Shown in pieces: positions 54,425 to 63,271 of a stretch of 64,000 nt of DNA; the first letter of the stretch is position 1; every line of letters begins with the position of its first letter. The notes under the pieces are model-generated. The model ran no database searches. It was not told the origin of the DNA and saw nothing but the letters and a program-made list of their open reading frames with translations. The position numbers were made by a program, and so were the translations under genes. Location: the NCBI RefSeq assembly GCF_000284375.1, contig NC_017249.1, positions 868,001-932,000 of the forward strand. Direction: 5' to 3'. Source of the DNA: Bradyrhizobium japonicum USDA 6. GTDB lineage: Bacteria; Pseudomonadota; Alphaproteobacteria; Rhizobiales; Xanthobacteraceae.

Positions 54425-54721
54425 TTACGTCCACCAGGTTTTTTGAAGCCCGCCGGGGCTTATCAGTTCAACCTTGGTGTAGTCGCCACATCTAACCTTC
54501 TTCTGGAACCAAACAGGTTCCCACGAGAAGCCAGTTTTTCCCACAAATCTCAAGTGGAGCGTCTTTGTCCGTTCACTTTGTGACGACGCATCCTCTTTCA
54601 ATGCCACCTTTATCCCATCGTCAACCTGGGCAAGCCCAGTGACGATAAGGGTACAAACGACGCGGGCAGATGGATATGAGTGTTCCCAAGCATTCCAATC
54701 TTGTAGGGCAATGTCTCCCAT
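54425..54721 (-). CDS. Small island protein, family A copy 1
   Basis: A 98-residue protein: MGDIALQDWNAWEHSYPSAR, CTLIVTGLAQVDDGIKVALK and SWEPVWFQKKVRCGDYTKVE. The ATG has CAGGAGG six bases upstream, clearly better than the TTG that opens the frame earlier. A divergent second copy lies at 58584-58921. The two align over their whole length, defining a family with invariant PVWFQK and TLIVTG. Function unknown; last gene of a minus-strand cassette. Confidence 0.65.
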   Translation of the reverse strand: MGDIALQDWNAWEHSYPSARVVCTLIVTGLAQVDDGIKVALKEDASSQSERTKTLHLRFVGKTGFSWEPVWFQKKVRCGDYTKVELISPGGLQKTWWT

Positions 54722-54913
54722 AATGACCTCCTGCGGATCTGCTACTAGGACACAATCAATTCCACTCCAGCATAACACGAAGCCAAAACCTCGCTGGTCA
54801 CAAGCCAATCGGGTCACGGTTGCAATGCTTGGGTCAAAATGTGTCGAGACGTAACGGGCACGATCGCCTGCAGACAAGGGCGATTGTTGTGGAGAGGCAG
54901 CGTTAGGCCTGAC

Positions 54914-55492
54914 TCAGCCGAAGGGTTTTCTGACAAACTTCTCAAGTTCTTTTCCGAACGGGAAAACTCCATCCCTAATGAAATCCCTCGTGTGTATCCA
55001 GGGATCCTGGATGAATTTCCTTACATCTCCCCCTATGCCCAATGCATCCAACACGTCATCACGCGCCTTGGGAATTAGGGCGTTGTCTCCACCAAGCGGC
55101 CGCCCTTTGTAAATCTCACCCAGGTCGACATGGGCAGCAGCCATATTTCCTGTAAGCAAGACAAACGGGAGCATGGCGACGGTCAGCGCAATATCCGAAA
55201 CCTTTTGCGCATCACCTATCCAGTCAGGAACGGCTTCTTTGTCACAGGCATTCTCGCGGACCTCCGCACTGGTCACCGCCTCGGCCTTCATCTCGTTGAC
55301 CTTCCCACGTAGCTTCAATAAGTTGATAGTGGCGATGCCGCCTTGAATTTCCTTTGCTGCTGGGTCTCTGCCGGCAGCCCTCTCTTCGTCAATCATCTTC
55401 TCAACTTCACGTATTCGCGGCCCATAAAATTCTTCCACCTTCTCACGAATTTTATTTCCGTAGGCGCGACATTGGGCATTGGTTATGGTCAT
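54914..55492 (-). CDS. Cassette protein B1 (uncharacterised)
   Basis: A 192-residue protein related to the gene upstream of it. Shared blocks are an N-terminal MTITNAQCRAYGNKIREKVE, the central KEAVPDWIGDAQKVSDIALT, MLPFVLLTGN, PLGGDNALIPKARDDVLDAL and the identical C-terminal RKPFG. The MLPFVLLTGNMAAA stretch is hydrophobic and could contact a membrane. GAAGGGGATC lies before the ATG. No similarity to any family I know; tandem duplication is evident. Confidence 0.65.
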   Translation of the reverse strand: MTITNAQCRAYGNKIREKVEEFYGPRIREVEKMIDEERAAGRDPAAKEIQGGIATINLLKLRGKVNEMKAEAVTSAEVRENACDKEAVPDWIGDAQKVSDIALTVAMLPFVLLTGNMAAAHVDLGEIYKGRPLGGDNALIPKARDDVLDALGIGGDVRKFIQDPWIHTRDFIRDGVFPFGKELEKFVRKPFG

Positions 55493-55559
55493 CTGCCGAT
55501 CCCCTTCTTCAAGAAAGTCTCATCCAGGTTTACCCGCGCACCTAAAATGTCAGGGGCTC

Positions 55560-56332
55560 TCAACCAAACGGCTTCCGGATACGCTCCTCCACATGACGCT
55601 TCGCGCGATCCAGAATCTCTTGTGCCGCACTTGCAGCAGCTCTCGCAGCATCCTCCAGCTGCTTCCGCTCGGCGTTCATAGCCTCTTCCAGGCGCTTCTT
55701 CTCGGCATTCACGGCCTCCGCTGCGGCCCTCCCAGCGTCCTCTGCTAGTTTTGCTGCATCTTCCAGGGCCCTAGCAGTATCCTCCGCTAGTCTCGCAGCT
55801 TCCCTTGCAGATTGCTCTGCCCACTCAGTGGTCTCGTTCAGAGGGTCGCGCAAAAACTTCGCAGCATCCCCTCCAATGTGGAGAGCTTCGAGTACTTCCT
55901 CTCTTGCTTTCGGAATCAATGCGTTGTCGCCACCCAGCGGATATCCTTGATAAACCCTGCCCAAATCAATCTGGGCAGCAGCGTAATTCTTGGTCAACTC
56001 GACAAATGGAAGCATCATCAATGTTGCAGCGATGTCAGACGTTTTCTGAGCATCGCCGAGCCAATCCGGTACGGCTTCGGCATCGCATTTCTCTTCTTGC
56101 CTCCTAGCTTCTTCCAGAGCAGCCTCCCTGGCTTGGCGAACCTCCTGCGCATGCCGGTCGTAGTTCATAGTGGCCAATCCACCGATTACGGGCGTTTTTT
56201 GGGGATCGTGCCCTTCAGCCTTAGCTTTTGCGAGTAGCCCATCGGCGGCCGCAATACGGGGGCATAGAATTCTTCCGCCTTCCCTCGCAATGTATTGCCC
56301 CAGTCGACGCACTGCTTCTTATAGATCGTCAT
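55560..56332 (-). CDS. Cassette protein B2 with long coiled-coil tail, one frameshift
   Basis: Paralogue of B1 with the same core (EAVPDWLGDAQKTSDIAATL, MLPFVELTKNYAAAQ, PLGGDNALIPKAREEVLEAL) and the same RKPFG end. Between core and end is an Ala/Glu/Arg-rich heptad-like coiled coil of about 85 residues absent from B1. The start MTIYKKQCVDWGNTLRGKAE aligns with B1, but the frame breaks after EEFYAP at a run of five (G on the plus strand, 56258-56262). One extra base yields EEFYAPRIAAADG, which aligns with EEFYGPRIREVEK of B1. As written, it is disrupted. Confidence 0.6.
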
Positions 56333-56341
56333 GGCGGGCCT

Positions 56342-56644
56342 CTAAAATTTGATCCCGATCTTTTCCAGAGCCTTGCGGATTTCATTATTTGGACCGGGTC
56401 CCTCCGTTATGTCGGACCATGCGTTGCGTAAGGCCTTCACGATTTCATTGTTATCACCCAGTCCATGTGTAAGGTCGTGCTGCGCAGTCTTAAGCGCTTT
56501 CACTATTTCATTATTGGGACCGAAGGGCTCCTTCTTGCCTAGTTCGGTAGCTAAGGATTCCAGAGCGATGATGACCAGTGCGGTAACTGGGTCGATGCCT
56601 GTGCACTCACCGCTACTGCAAATGACGCCAACCGTATCGGGCAT
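56342..56644 (-). CDS. Small protein with three NNEI-KAL repeats
   Basis: A 100-residue protein. After a hydrophobic N-terminal half (IDPVTALVIIALESLATELG) it has three tandem repeats of about 20 residues: GPNNEIVKALKTAQHDLTHG, GDNNEIVKALRNAWSDITEG and GPNNEIRKALEKIG. AAGGAGGAAG before the ATG is a strong ribosome site. The stop lies nine bases before the start of B2, so it heads the B2-B1-A cassette. Function unknown. Confidence 0.7.
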   Translation of the reverse strand: MPDTVGVICSSGECTGIDPVTALVIIALESLATELGKKEPFGPNNEIVKALKTAQHDLTHGLGDNNEIVKALRNAWSDITEGPGPNNEIRKALEKIGIKF

Positions 56645-56883
56645 ATTACTTCCTCCTTGGTGACCTCACCTATGAGAGTGACATTATTCCTTGATGACCT
56701 CTGTCTTGGATTTGTTGCCGGCGGATCTATCCGCTGCACGCCATCTGTGATCGCGTCGATTGGCTTGCCTCTCGTGATTGCGGACGAAGCGCTGCAATTG
56801 CAGGCCATCAATACAATGCGCTGAAATCTCTATCGACGTTATCAAGATGCAGCGTCGCCTGCATGACCCAAATGGGCCAAGCG

Positions 56884-57990
56884 TCAGTGGACCTGATAGC
56901 CGTTCAACAACCCCGCAAACAAAGTGACGAGCTCTGCTTGCCGATGCGTACCAGTTTTGGCGAAAACAGCCTTCAACTGGTTACGTGCGGTCGAATAAGA
57001 GATGCCCAATTCGGCGCTGACCTCCTCCAGCATCCCGCCCCCAGCGATAGCCTTGGCGACCTTTGCCTCCGCTGAAGTAAGGCCAAAGCAAGAGCGCAAC
57101 ACGGTCTCGGGCGGGCGAGAGCGTGCGTCGGGATCCACGATCACGATGATCGCCTGACATGGTGAAAGTGCACCCGCCGATACGCGCGAGAGACGCATCG
57201 GATAGGCTAGTAGAGAGTGTCTTCCGGAGCGCGGCAGCAGAACTGGGGACATGGTCAGCGCAGATGAGGAGCACGACCACAGTAATTCGTGCAACGCGGC
57301 ATTGAGAGCGGAGGTGGCTTTCCTGTCCACGGAGACTAGACGTCGGCAGGTGACTCGAAGATCGCGTCCCAACAATAACTCAGCCGCATGGTTCAGCTGC
57401 AACACCTCGCCGCATCGGTTCAGCAGCGCAACTGGTGAACCAGATACATTGAAGGCGTCGAGCGCTGCTTCCGCGCGCGCAAAACCCAAGGCCTGCGCGA
57501 GTGCCGCTCCAGATGTCAACTGCTTTGAAAGGCAAGCCAGTTGCTCAATTTCAGCCGGATTGAACGGGCCCTCTCTGATCGACCTCTGTATAGATAAGCA
57601 CCATAGATCATCACCAGCCGCGACTCTAACCCCGGCAAACCATCGTAAGCCGAACGGAGCAAGAAACTCCTGGTAATACGGATGTCCAGAAATTTCAGCA
57701 GGCGACGCAAAGTCGAGATCAGTGGTGACGCCCCGCTGCACCATGGTCTGAACACCGCGATATCGCTCGTCACGGTGTATCCAGCCATCTCGTATGTAAG
57801 TATCGAGCGAAGCCCTCATCGAGCCGCTGCATGGTATGCTTGGCAGGCGACCTTTGATCGGCAATAGCAATGCTCCGGAGCCGCTAGTGGCCTCCGCCAC
57901 CACATCCATCGTCTGATCCCAAAGAGACGAATCAATAGCAGCGTCGGCAAACGCGGCCCGTATTCTTTCTAAATTGAATGCTGTACCCAT
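56884..57990 (-). CDS. LuxR-family transcriptional regulator
   Basis: A 368-residue regulator. The C-terminal LuxR/FixJ-type helix-turn-helix is FGLTSAEAKVAKAIAGGGML, then EEVSAELGISYSTARNQLKA (recognition helix) and KTGTHRQAELV. The N-terminal about 290 residues form a sensory region with a PAS-like segment around NVSGSPVALLNRCGEVLQLN. It is the only regulator near the minus-strand cassette, 240 bases upstream of it in the same direction, so it is a candidate activator. Ligand unknown. Confidence 0.87.
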   Translation of the reverse strand: MGTAFNLERIRAAFADAAIDSSLWDQTMDVVAEATSGSGALLLPIKGRLPSIPCSGSMRASLDTYIRDGWIHRDERYRGVQTMVQRGVTTDLDFASPAEISGHPYYQEFLAPFGLRWFAGVRVAAGDDLWCLSIQRSIREGPFNPAEIEQLACLSKQLTSGAALAQALGFARAEAALDAFNVSGSPVALLNRCGEVLQLNHAAELLLGRDLRVTCRRLVSVDRKATSALNAALHELLWSCSSSALTMSPVLLPRSGRHSLLAYPMRLSRVSAGALSPCQAIIVIVDPDARSRPPETVLRSCFGLTSAEAKVAKAIAGGGMLEEVSAELGISYSTARNQLKAVFAKTGTHRQAELVTLFAGLLNGYQVH

Positions 57991-58583
57991 CCTAATTCTC
58001 CGGATGGTGGGGTCGCTTAGAGAAATGTCGAGGCGTGCTTTTAAACGTCAGCAATTCGGTGCAGAGAAGACTGTTTGTCGGCGTGATGCCGATGGATACA
58101 CCGCTGGTTATTCACGTTCCGGACTGCATTCAGTAGTAGTCACCACCAATTTTAGTACGTCACGAAGTTCGGAAGAGCCCGGTCGGAATAGACACCGGGC
58201 CGCAGCTGAGGCCTCCCTTTTGGAGCGCATCGACTTGGAGCGCATCGACGGAAGACATCGGCATCTTCGCTTAACGAAAGCACGCTCGGTTACGTCATGC
58301 TCTTATCGCGCGACAGCCTGATTGACTCTCGACGGTCGCTTTAGGTCGAACCGACTGCTTGCGGCGACCGTTCGGGAAGTCGCGCGCTAATCCTAATCAG
58401 CCTAGTCCTTTTCCGATGGCTGGCCTGCATGCTCGAGGAATTTCGCACCGAATGCGACTGCAAGTTTAAATGGACGAGCGACGGCGATTGTGAAGCGGCT
58501 CAGAAAACACTTTTTGGATTTGTCGCTTGCCTGCTTCCAACTTTTTGAAACGACTTTGGCTGTATCGAGGTGGTCCAACTTTA
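57991..58583. other. Intergenic region upstream of the LuxR gene
   Basis: About 590 bases with no gene I can support. It separates the LuxR gene from the second copy of the small family-A gene and presumably holds the LuxR promoter. Confidence 0.4.
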
Positions 58584-58921
58584 TTATGTGGCTAGCTTTT
58601 CGATATCGAGTCCCCCTCCACTCGCCGAGTGTCCATCCACTAGCAGGCGGACCTTTTCATATGTCCCCGATCGTATCTCCTTCTGGAACCATACCGGCTT
58701 CCAGGACGTGCCATAGTTGTATGCTGGGAAGTTCAGATAAAGAACTGTTGGCTCATCACTTCGCCCAGCAACTTCTTCTAGCGCGGGCGTTGTCGCGGCC
58801 TCCACCTCCACCTTTCCGGTAACTATCAGCGTCCGTTTTGATATGTCGAAATCATCCCCCGTCTTCGTTCAATCTCCGGGGATTCCCATGCCCTCCAGAA
58901 TTTTAGATTTACGTGGCCCAT
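58584..58921 (-). CDS. Small island protein, family A copy 2, frameshifted
   Basis: Paralogue of the 98-residue protein at 54425. The first part MGHVNLKFWRAWESPEIERR is in one frame, and DDFDISKRTLIVTGKVEVEA plus SWKPVWFQKEIRSGTYEKVR is in another. They join if one base is added to the run of five C (plus strand) at 58856-58860. The aligned landmarks W-AWE, TLIVTG and PVWFQK match copy 1 in order and spacing. As written it is disrupted. Confidence 0.5.
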
Positions 58922-59162
58922 GAGTGGCCTCATCAAAGGCTGAATACCCTCTGGTAGAACCAGATGGTATCGCAAGCGTTGATTGCCGTTAACTAAAAGT
59001 TGCCGTTGTGCGGCACCACGTCGCATTTGATGTGTCTGATGGGCTTACCTTCCGCGATTTGAGAGCTTGTTCGCCCCATCAATTCGGCCGAAGTGGCGGA
59101 GCGTATTGAGTAGGTGGAAGACACGGTACTCCGATCGAGGGAACTACACGCAGTTCAAGTGA

Positions 59163-59288
59163 ATGTTTGGGAATCTGGAGTCTCTTGAAAGTCGAGTAGA
59201 AAAGATGGCTTCCGAAAACAAGAAAGCTCTCGCTGCTATTACCGATGCTCGCGCGAAAGCCCTCGAAGAAATTGGGAAGGGCGCGTGA
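59163..59288 (+). CDS. Possible small helical protein
   Basis: A 41-residue frame MFGNLESLESRVEKMASENK continuing to an Ala/Glu/Lys-rich end, highly helical. It may be a short gene or the end of a lost phage gene, as phage polymerase remnants follow directly. The ribosome site is weak. Confidence 0.35.
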   Translation: MFGNLESLESRVEKMASENKKALAAITDARAKALEEIGKGA

Positions 59289-59893
59289 ATCGAAGTAGAC
59301 AACGTAAACGTCGTCCCTGTGCGGAAATAGGCGCGCGAGCTCGTTATCACCTCCGCAACAAGCAATTGATCTGCGCTGCTCAACGGCTTTGGGTTGCCTC
59401 AAAGACAGGGCGAAACCAGCCGTCCGCGAAGCGCTTCGCGTTTGGCCTCGCAAGCTGGCAAGGGGGCGTTATCAGGCCCCCGAAGGTTGGGGGCTGGGCT
59501 ATGTGGACTTAGCTTCGCAGCAAGTTGGCATTGCGGCTGGGCTTTCCGGTGACGAGCGTTTGATCGAGGCATACGAGACCGGCGACCCCTATCTCGGCTT
59601 CGGGAAGCAGGCAGGCGTGATCCCGCCAGATGCGACGCGTGAATCGCATTTCGGCCGCGCGCGCAATGTGCAAGGCGATCGTGCTGGGCCTCAACTACGG
59701 TCTGGGAGCGGACAGGATGGCCTATCAGGCCGGAATTTCCCCGGCCCTGGCTGTCGAGTTGATCACGCGCCACCGCAAGACGTACCCGCGCTATTGGCAG
59801 TGGAACAGCCAGGTAGTGACGTCCGCGCTGCTGAGCAACGAAACGTCGTCAATCTTCGGGTGGCGTCGACGCATTCATAAATTCGACCGGTAG
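59285..59893 (+). pseudogene. Remnant of phage-type DNA polymerase A
   Basis: Three frames in sequence carry consecutive parts of a family-A polymerase: KTGRNQPSAKRFAFGLASWQ, then GLGYVDLASQQVGIAAGLSG with YETGDPYLGFGKQAGVIPPD (motif A area), then CKAIVLGLNYGLGADRMAYQ and ITRHRKTYPRYWQWNSQVV (motif B area). The first break is at a C5 run (59477-59481) and is repaired by one C. The second, near 59650, is in a CGCGCGCGC tract. Both the N-terminal part and the C-terminal motif C are missing, so the gene is non-functional regardless of the first break. Confidence 0.75.
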
Positions 59894-60002
59894 CCTAGCG
59901 GCGTTTCTCGACGATCACTTGATCGCGTTAGCTGCCTGCCAAGCCCGCGACTGCAGCAGTGCCGAAGTTTGTCAATGTTTCAAACCGCTCGATCTTGCCT
60001 TC

Positions 60003-61181
60003 CTAGCTGTTTGAGAGACGCACCGTGAAGGCACTGTTTAGGTCACTTGGCTGGATGTTGAGGTTTCGCAAGTGGAGCAGCAGCGTAAGCAGCAGTGCAG
60101 TGTGCTTCGAACTCTCGGGCACGCAAAAACTCTCCCCCGCATAGGGAATGCTGGCGAAGCATCCCAGACCGTGACCACGAACGATGTTTAGAAATGGTTC
60201 GTCCTGGATCAAATCCCTAGCTTGATTTGTGAAGTAGAAGTTTCTCCAACTCAGGGGCTGATTATTCAGTAGCCTACCAAAGTAATTGAAGACGCCGATT
60301 GGCGATCGAAGGCTAAGAAGGAGCTCCACCTCACCGACATCCGCAAATCGATAGGTGAGTTGAACGGTTTTGCTTTGATCGCCACAAAGGGGCCGAAACG
60401 CGACGCCAAGTGAGCGTGTCGGATCGAAGCAAAATCTCCCATGAAATCCGGCTGAAGCCCCATCGCTCGAAGTCGCCGCGCCTTTTGCACCCTTTGCTGC
60501 GGCTGGCTTGTCTGCAGACGTCGACTTTTGCAGTTCTGCGGTGAGGCCGACGTTAGTCAGTCTCCCCATCAAATTGACAAAGAGAGAAAAGCTGCACCGC
60601 TTTGCTTCGGAAAGTAACTTCCCCTCGCCGTGCCCAATCAATTCAAGACACGTATTGTCCTGGTCACGTGATGGGTCGTTTACAAGTCTGACAAGCTCCC
60701 CTGTCGTTTTTCTTCGGACGTAGATACTTTCGACAATGGAGAAGAAGACGGGTTCGCGGGGATAGGCCCCAACCAGAAATGCGACTGTCTTTAGATCGAT
60801 TGGCGATAACATGCCAGTCGAAAATTGAGTCGAGACGAGTGGGGCGGACTGATAGTTTCCCGAGACCCCGCTCTGAACCGAATTCGATATCTGATATTGA
60901 TGTTGCGCCACCGTTTGCAGTGGGCCAAAGGTTACAGTTGGTAGACCCGTGTTCAGCGACTCAGTCTGGCCGCCCGATACCTGCGTAATTGCCACGAAAT
61001 TGAGTGGCTGTAAGTGACTTGAGCGGACGATATTGACTAGCGTCTCTTGGTTTTGGGCGAGTTGAGAATTCCTGTTGCCGTCATAGATGCGCTCTCCAAA
61101 TTGATCAACAGCGGCACAAGATGCGAGCAGCAGAAATGAGAGGGGTACAATTCTTGAAGCGAAATCTAACTTCTTGAACAT
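60003..61181 (-). CDS. Predicted lipoprotein, uncharacterised
   Basis: A 392-residue exported lipoprotein with signal PLSFLLLASCAAVDQFGERI; the lipobox is LLAS-C (Cys22). The mature part begins with QNQETLVNIVRSSHLQPLNF and has a low-complexity Ala/Lys/Gly/Ser linker (PAAAKGAKGAATSSDGAS) separating two beta-rich halves. AGGAGCGAA lies before the ATG. It lies 47 bases downstream of the small secreted coiled-coil gene on the same strand, so they are likely one transcription unit. No family assigned. Confidence 0.75.
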   Translation of the reverse strand: MFKKLDFASRIVPLSFLLLASCAAVDQFGERIYDGNRNSQLAQNQETLVNIVRSSHLQPLNFVAITQVSGGQTESLNTGLPTVTFGPLQTVAQHQYQISNSVQSGVSGNYQSAPLVSTQFSTGMLSPIDLKTVAFLVGAYPREPVFFSIVESIYVRRKTTGELVRLVNDPSRDQDNTCLELIGHGEGKLLSEAKRCSFSLFVNLMGRLTNVGLTAELQKSTSADKPAAAKGAKGAATSSDGASAGFHGRFCFDPTRSLGVAFRPLCGDQSKTVQLTYRFADVGEVELLLSLRSPIGVFNYFGRLLNNQPLSWRNFYFTNQARDLIQDEPFLNIVRGHGLGCFASIPYAGESFCVPESSKHTALLLTLLLHLRNLNIQPSDLNSAFTVRLSNS

Positions 61182-61228
61182 GGATTCGCTCCTGAACGAA
61201 TGAAGCGCCGGCGACTAGAGTGGCGTGC

Positions 61229-61542
61229 CTATTTTGTCTGCAATTGAAAGCGTTGGTTCTCAAGACGCTTTATTTCCAACTGATGTCCCTGAATCTCGCC
61301 TTGCAGGCTCTTCAGTTGGTCTCTGTGGAATTGAATCTGATCCCTGATGACGTCGTCTTGCGTGCAGCACACCGGACCCCCGGGCCTGTAGGGCCAGATG
61401 GAGCAGGACGGACTGGTGGAGTGGGTTTGCCTTTGGTCGGTTTACCGGCGGACAGATCAGGAAACCCCGAAAGCGAATTCTGCGCGCAACAGATATTGCC
61501 GAAAAATAGCCAAGCAAATACAGCGGCTGCAATGACTTTCAT
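61229..61542 (-). CDS. Small secreted protein with Pro-rich linker and coiled coil, one frameshift
   Basis: Starts MKVIAAAVFAWLFFGNICCA, a signal peptide, then a Pro/Lys/Gly-rich stretch (GKPTKGKPTPPVRPAPSGPT). The frame breaks at a run of five (C on the plus strand, 61377-61381). With one base added it continues GGPVCCTQDDVIRDQIQF and then a regular heptad coiled coil LKSLQGEIQGHQLEIKRLEN to a stop. About 103 residues in total. Without the correction it ends in unrelated residues. Probably periplasmic partner of the lipoprotein encoded next. Confidence 0.55.
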
Positions 61543-61921
61543 GGCGCCCCCGAAGACGTAAGAAGACCTAAATACAACTTCTATAAGAAAGCCACTTAAG
61601 GTTTGCAGAGTCAACGGGCAAACGCAGCTTGGCCGAAGCGCGGAGCGGTTCGGTTTTCAAGAGCCGTCGGCGAAGCCGGCACCCATCAGCACAAATTGCA
61701 TATCTCGTGTCCTCGTGGTCGGCCAACATCCCAAAGCCTTGGCCAGGGGAGTGGCCTCCCTTGAACGGACACTTGGGGAAAGCCTGGGTCAGGTCAACAA
61801 AACCCTTGAGAGCTGGCCCCATACACCGTTTGGTCCTAGCGCCAAAGTAGCGGTTTTCAGTAGTCTGCAACTGACGCTATTAAGGCTCTCTCCCAGGAAG
61901 CAAGTCCGGAAAACAAGGCGC
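61543..61921. other. Divergent promoter region
   Basis: About 380 bases between the leftward secreted-protein gene and the rightward phosphoesterase gene. No gene supported; a hairpin-like GCCGTCGGCGAAGCCGGC lies near 61662. It presumably holds promoters for both directions. Confidence 0.35.
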
Positions 61922-63259
61922 ATGTCCAAAATCCGAATGGTTCATCTGTCCGACATTCATTTTGGCCAAGAGGACAAGGACGGCACATTCCACCATCAAG
62001 ATGACGTGCGGGACGCTGTGACGCGTGATTGCAAGGTGCTGCGCGAAAGATTGGGGCCTGTCAATGGCATCCTTGTAACGGGCGACATCGCCTATGCGGG
62101 CAAGAAGGCCGAATATGATCGCGCTGGAATTTGGCTGGACAAAATCTGCGACATTGTGGGCTGCGAACGGCGGGCCGTTCACATTATTCCAGGAAACCAT
62201 GACGTTGACCGATCGCGAATTGATTATGGTGTCGAACGTATGCACCAGGATTTTCGCGTCTGCTCCCCCGATGATGTTGACAAGATACTGACAAAGATTC
62301 TCGGGGCCGATCCAAAGGAGCTCAGCACGAGCGGCGTTGCTTTTTTCGAGAAGCTGGCGGCCTACCGTGAATTCTCAAACCGATACGAATCTGACTTTCA
62401 GAGCGAACGGCGCCCGGTTTGTATCAAGGAGGTCAAATTTCCGACTGGTCATGTGCTGAGATTTTTCGGGATGACTAGCGTTCAAGTCTGCGACGGGAAC
62501 GACACAAAAGGCACAATGATCCTTGGCAGCAGCCAGTACATCTTCAAACCAGAAGATAATGTGGAGTATGTGGTGATGTGCCATCACCCGCTTCATTGGT
62601 TCAAGGACGAGGCTGATGCCTTGCCTCGGATCCGTACGCGAGGAAGAGTTCTACTCGCGGGGCACGAGCATCAAGCCCGTTTCCGGAAGATTATGGAAGG
62701 CAATGCGGAATATCTCATACTGGATGCTGGCGCGACGACTCCGCCCGGAAACGAGAAGCGTTCGCCCTTTTCTTACAATTGGCTAGAGTTCGGCCTATCC
62801 GAAGCGAACGGCAGCTTTTCACTGAATGTTTCGGTGTTCCCCCGCAAATGGATTCACGACAAGGCGGAATTTGACACGGATCGGGAGCGAACCGATGGAG
62901 CCGAGTTTGAAAGATTTTCCGTGTCGTGCCGAAACTACTCCAAAATTGCTGAGGCCCCGCCAGCGGAGACCGTTTCCGCAACGCCAGTCGGCGTAAGCGA
63001 AGAGGAGGCTGCAACCATGCCTGACGAAGAGCGGTTTGCAAGACTTCTCTATTTCTTCTGGCGGTACCTCGACTGGCGGCAAAGGTATGCAGTCCTCGCG
63101 AAGGTCGACGTGTTGCCGAAAGGGCTAGAACGACCGATGCCGCAGCTCGTGGAACGAAGTGCGCTTTCGACAGCGCGGGACAGAAATAAGCTTGCTGAAG
63201 TATGGGACGAGGTAATGACGCACGTCCCAGAGGCAGAGCGACAACAAAATCCATTTTGA
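61922..63259 (+). CDS. Metallophosphoesterase with C-terminal helical adaptor-like domain
   Basis: A 445-residue protein. The N-terminal about 300 residues are a calcineurin-like phosphoesterase with all metal motifs: HLSDIHFG, VTGDIAYAG, PGNHDVDR, CHHPLHWF and AGHEHQARF. The C-terminal about 85 residues (from EERFARLLYFFWRYLDWRQR with YAVLAKVDVLPKGLE) form a small helical domain resembling effector-associated adaptor domains of NTP-dependent conflict systems. It is followed 12 bases later by a GASH-like gene. Predicted role: effector or nucleotide-processing component of a defence module. Start MSKIRMVHLSDIHF chosen by the fold. Confidence 0.8.
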   Translation: MSKIRMVHLSDIHFGQEDKDGTFHHQDDVRDAVTRDCKVLRERLGPVNGILVTGDIAYAGKKAEYDRAGIWLDKICDIVGCERRAVHIIPGNHDVDRSRIDYGVERMHQDFRVCSPDDVDKILTKILGADPKELSTSGVAFFEKLAAYREFSNRYESDFQSERRPVCIKEVKFPTGHVLRFFGMTSVQVCDGNDTKGTMILGSSQYIFKPEDNVEYVVMCHHPLHWFKDEADALPRIRTRGRVLLAGHEHQARFRKIMEGNAEYLILDAGATTPPGNEKRSPFSYNWLEFGLSEANGSFSLNVSVFPRKWIHDKAEFDTDRERTDGAEFERFSVSCRNYSKIAEAPPAETVSATPVGVSEEEAATMPDEERFARLLYFFWRYLDWRQRYAVLAKVDVLPKGLERPMPQLVERSALSTARDRNKLAEVWDEVMTHVPEAERQQNPF

Positions 63260-63271
63260 CGGAGGTGGAAA

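Noticed and set aside
53924..54495. Short plus-strand frames after the IS element
   Set aside because: No start signals, no recognisable domains; most likely decayed sequence.
59079..59453. Minus-strand frame over the polymerase remnant
   Set aside because: The plus strand there encodes recognisable polymerase pieces; the minus frame has no motif.
61220..61561. Plus-strand frame antisense to the secreted coiled-coil gene
   Set aside because: The minus strand gives a signal peptide and heptad coiled coil after a one-base correction; the plus frame does not.
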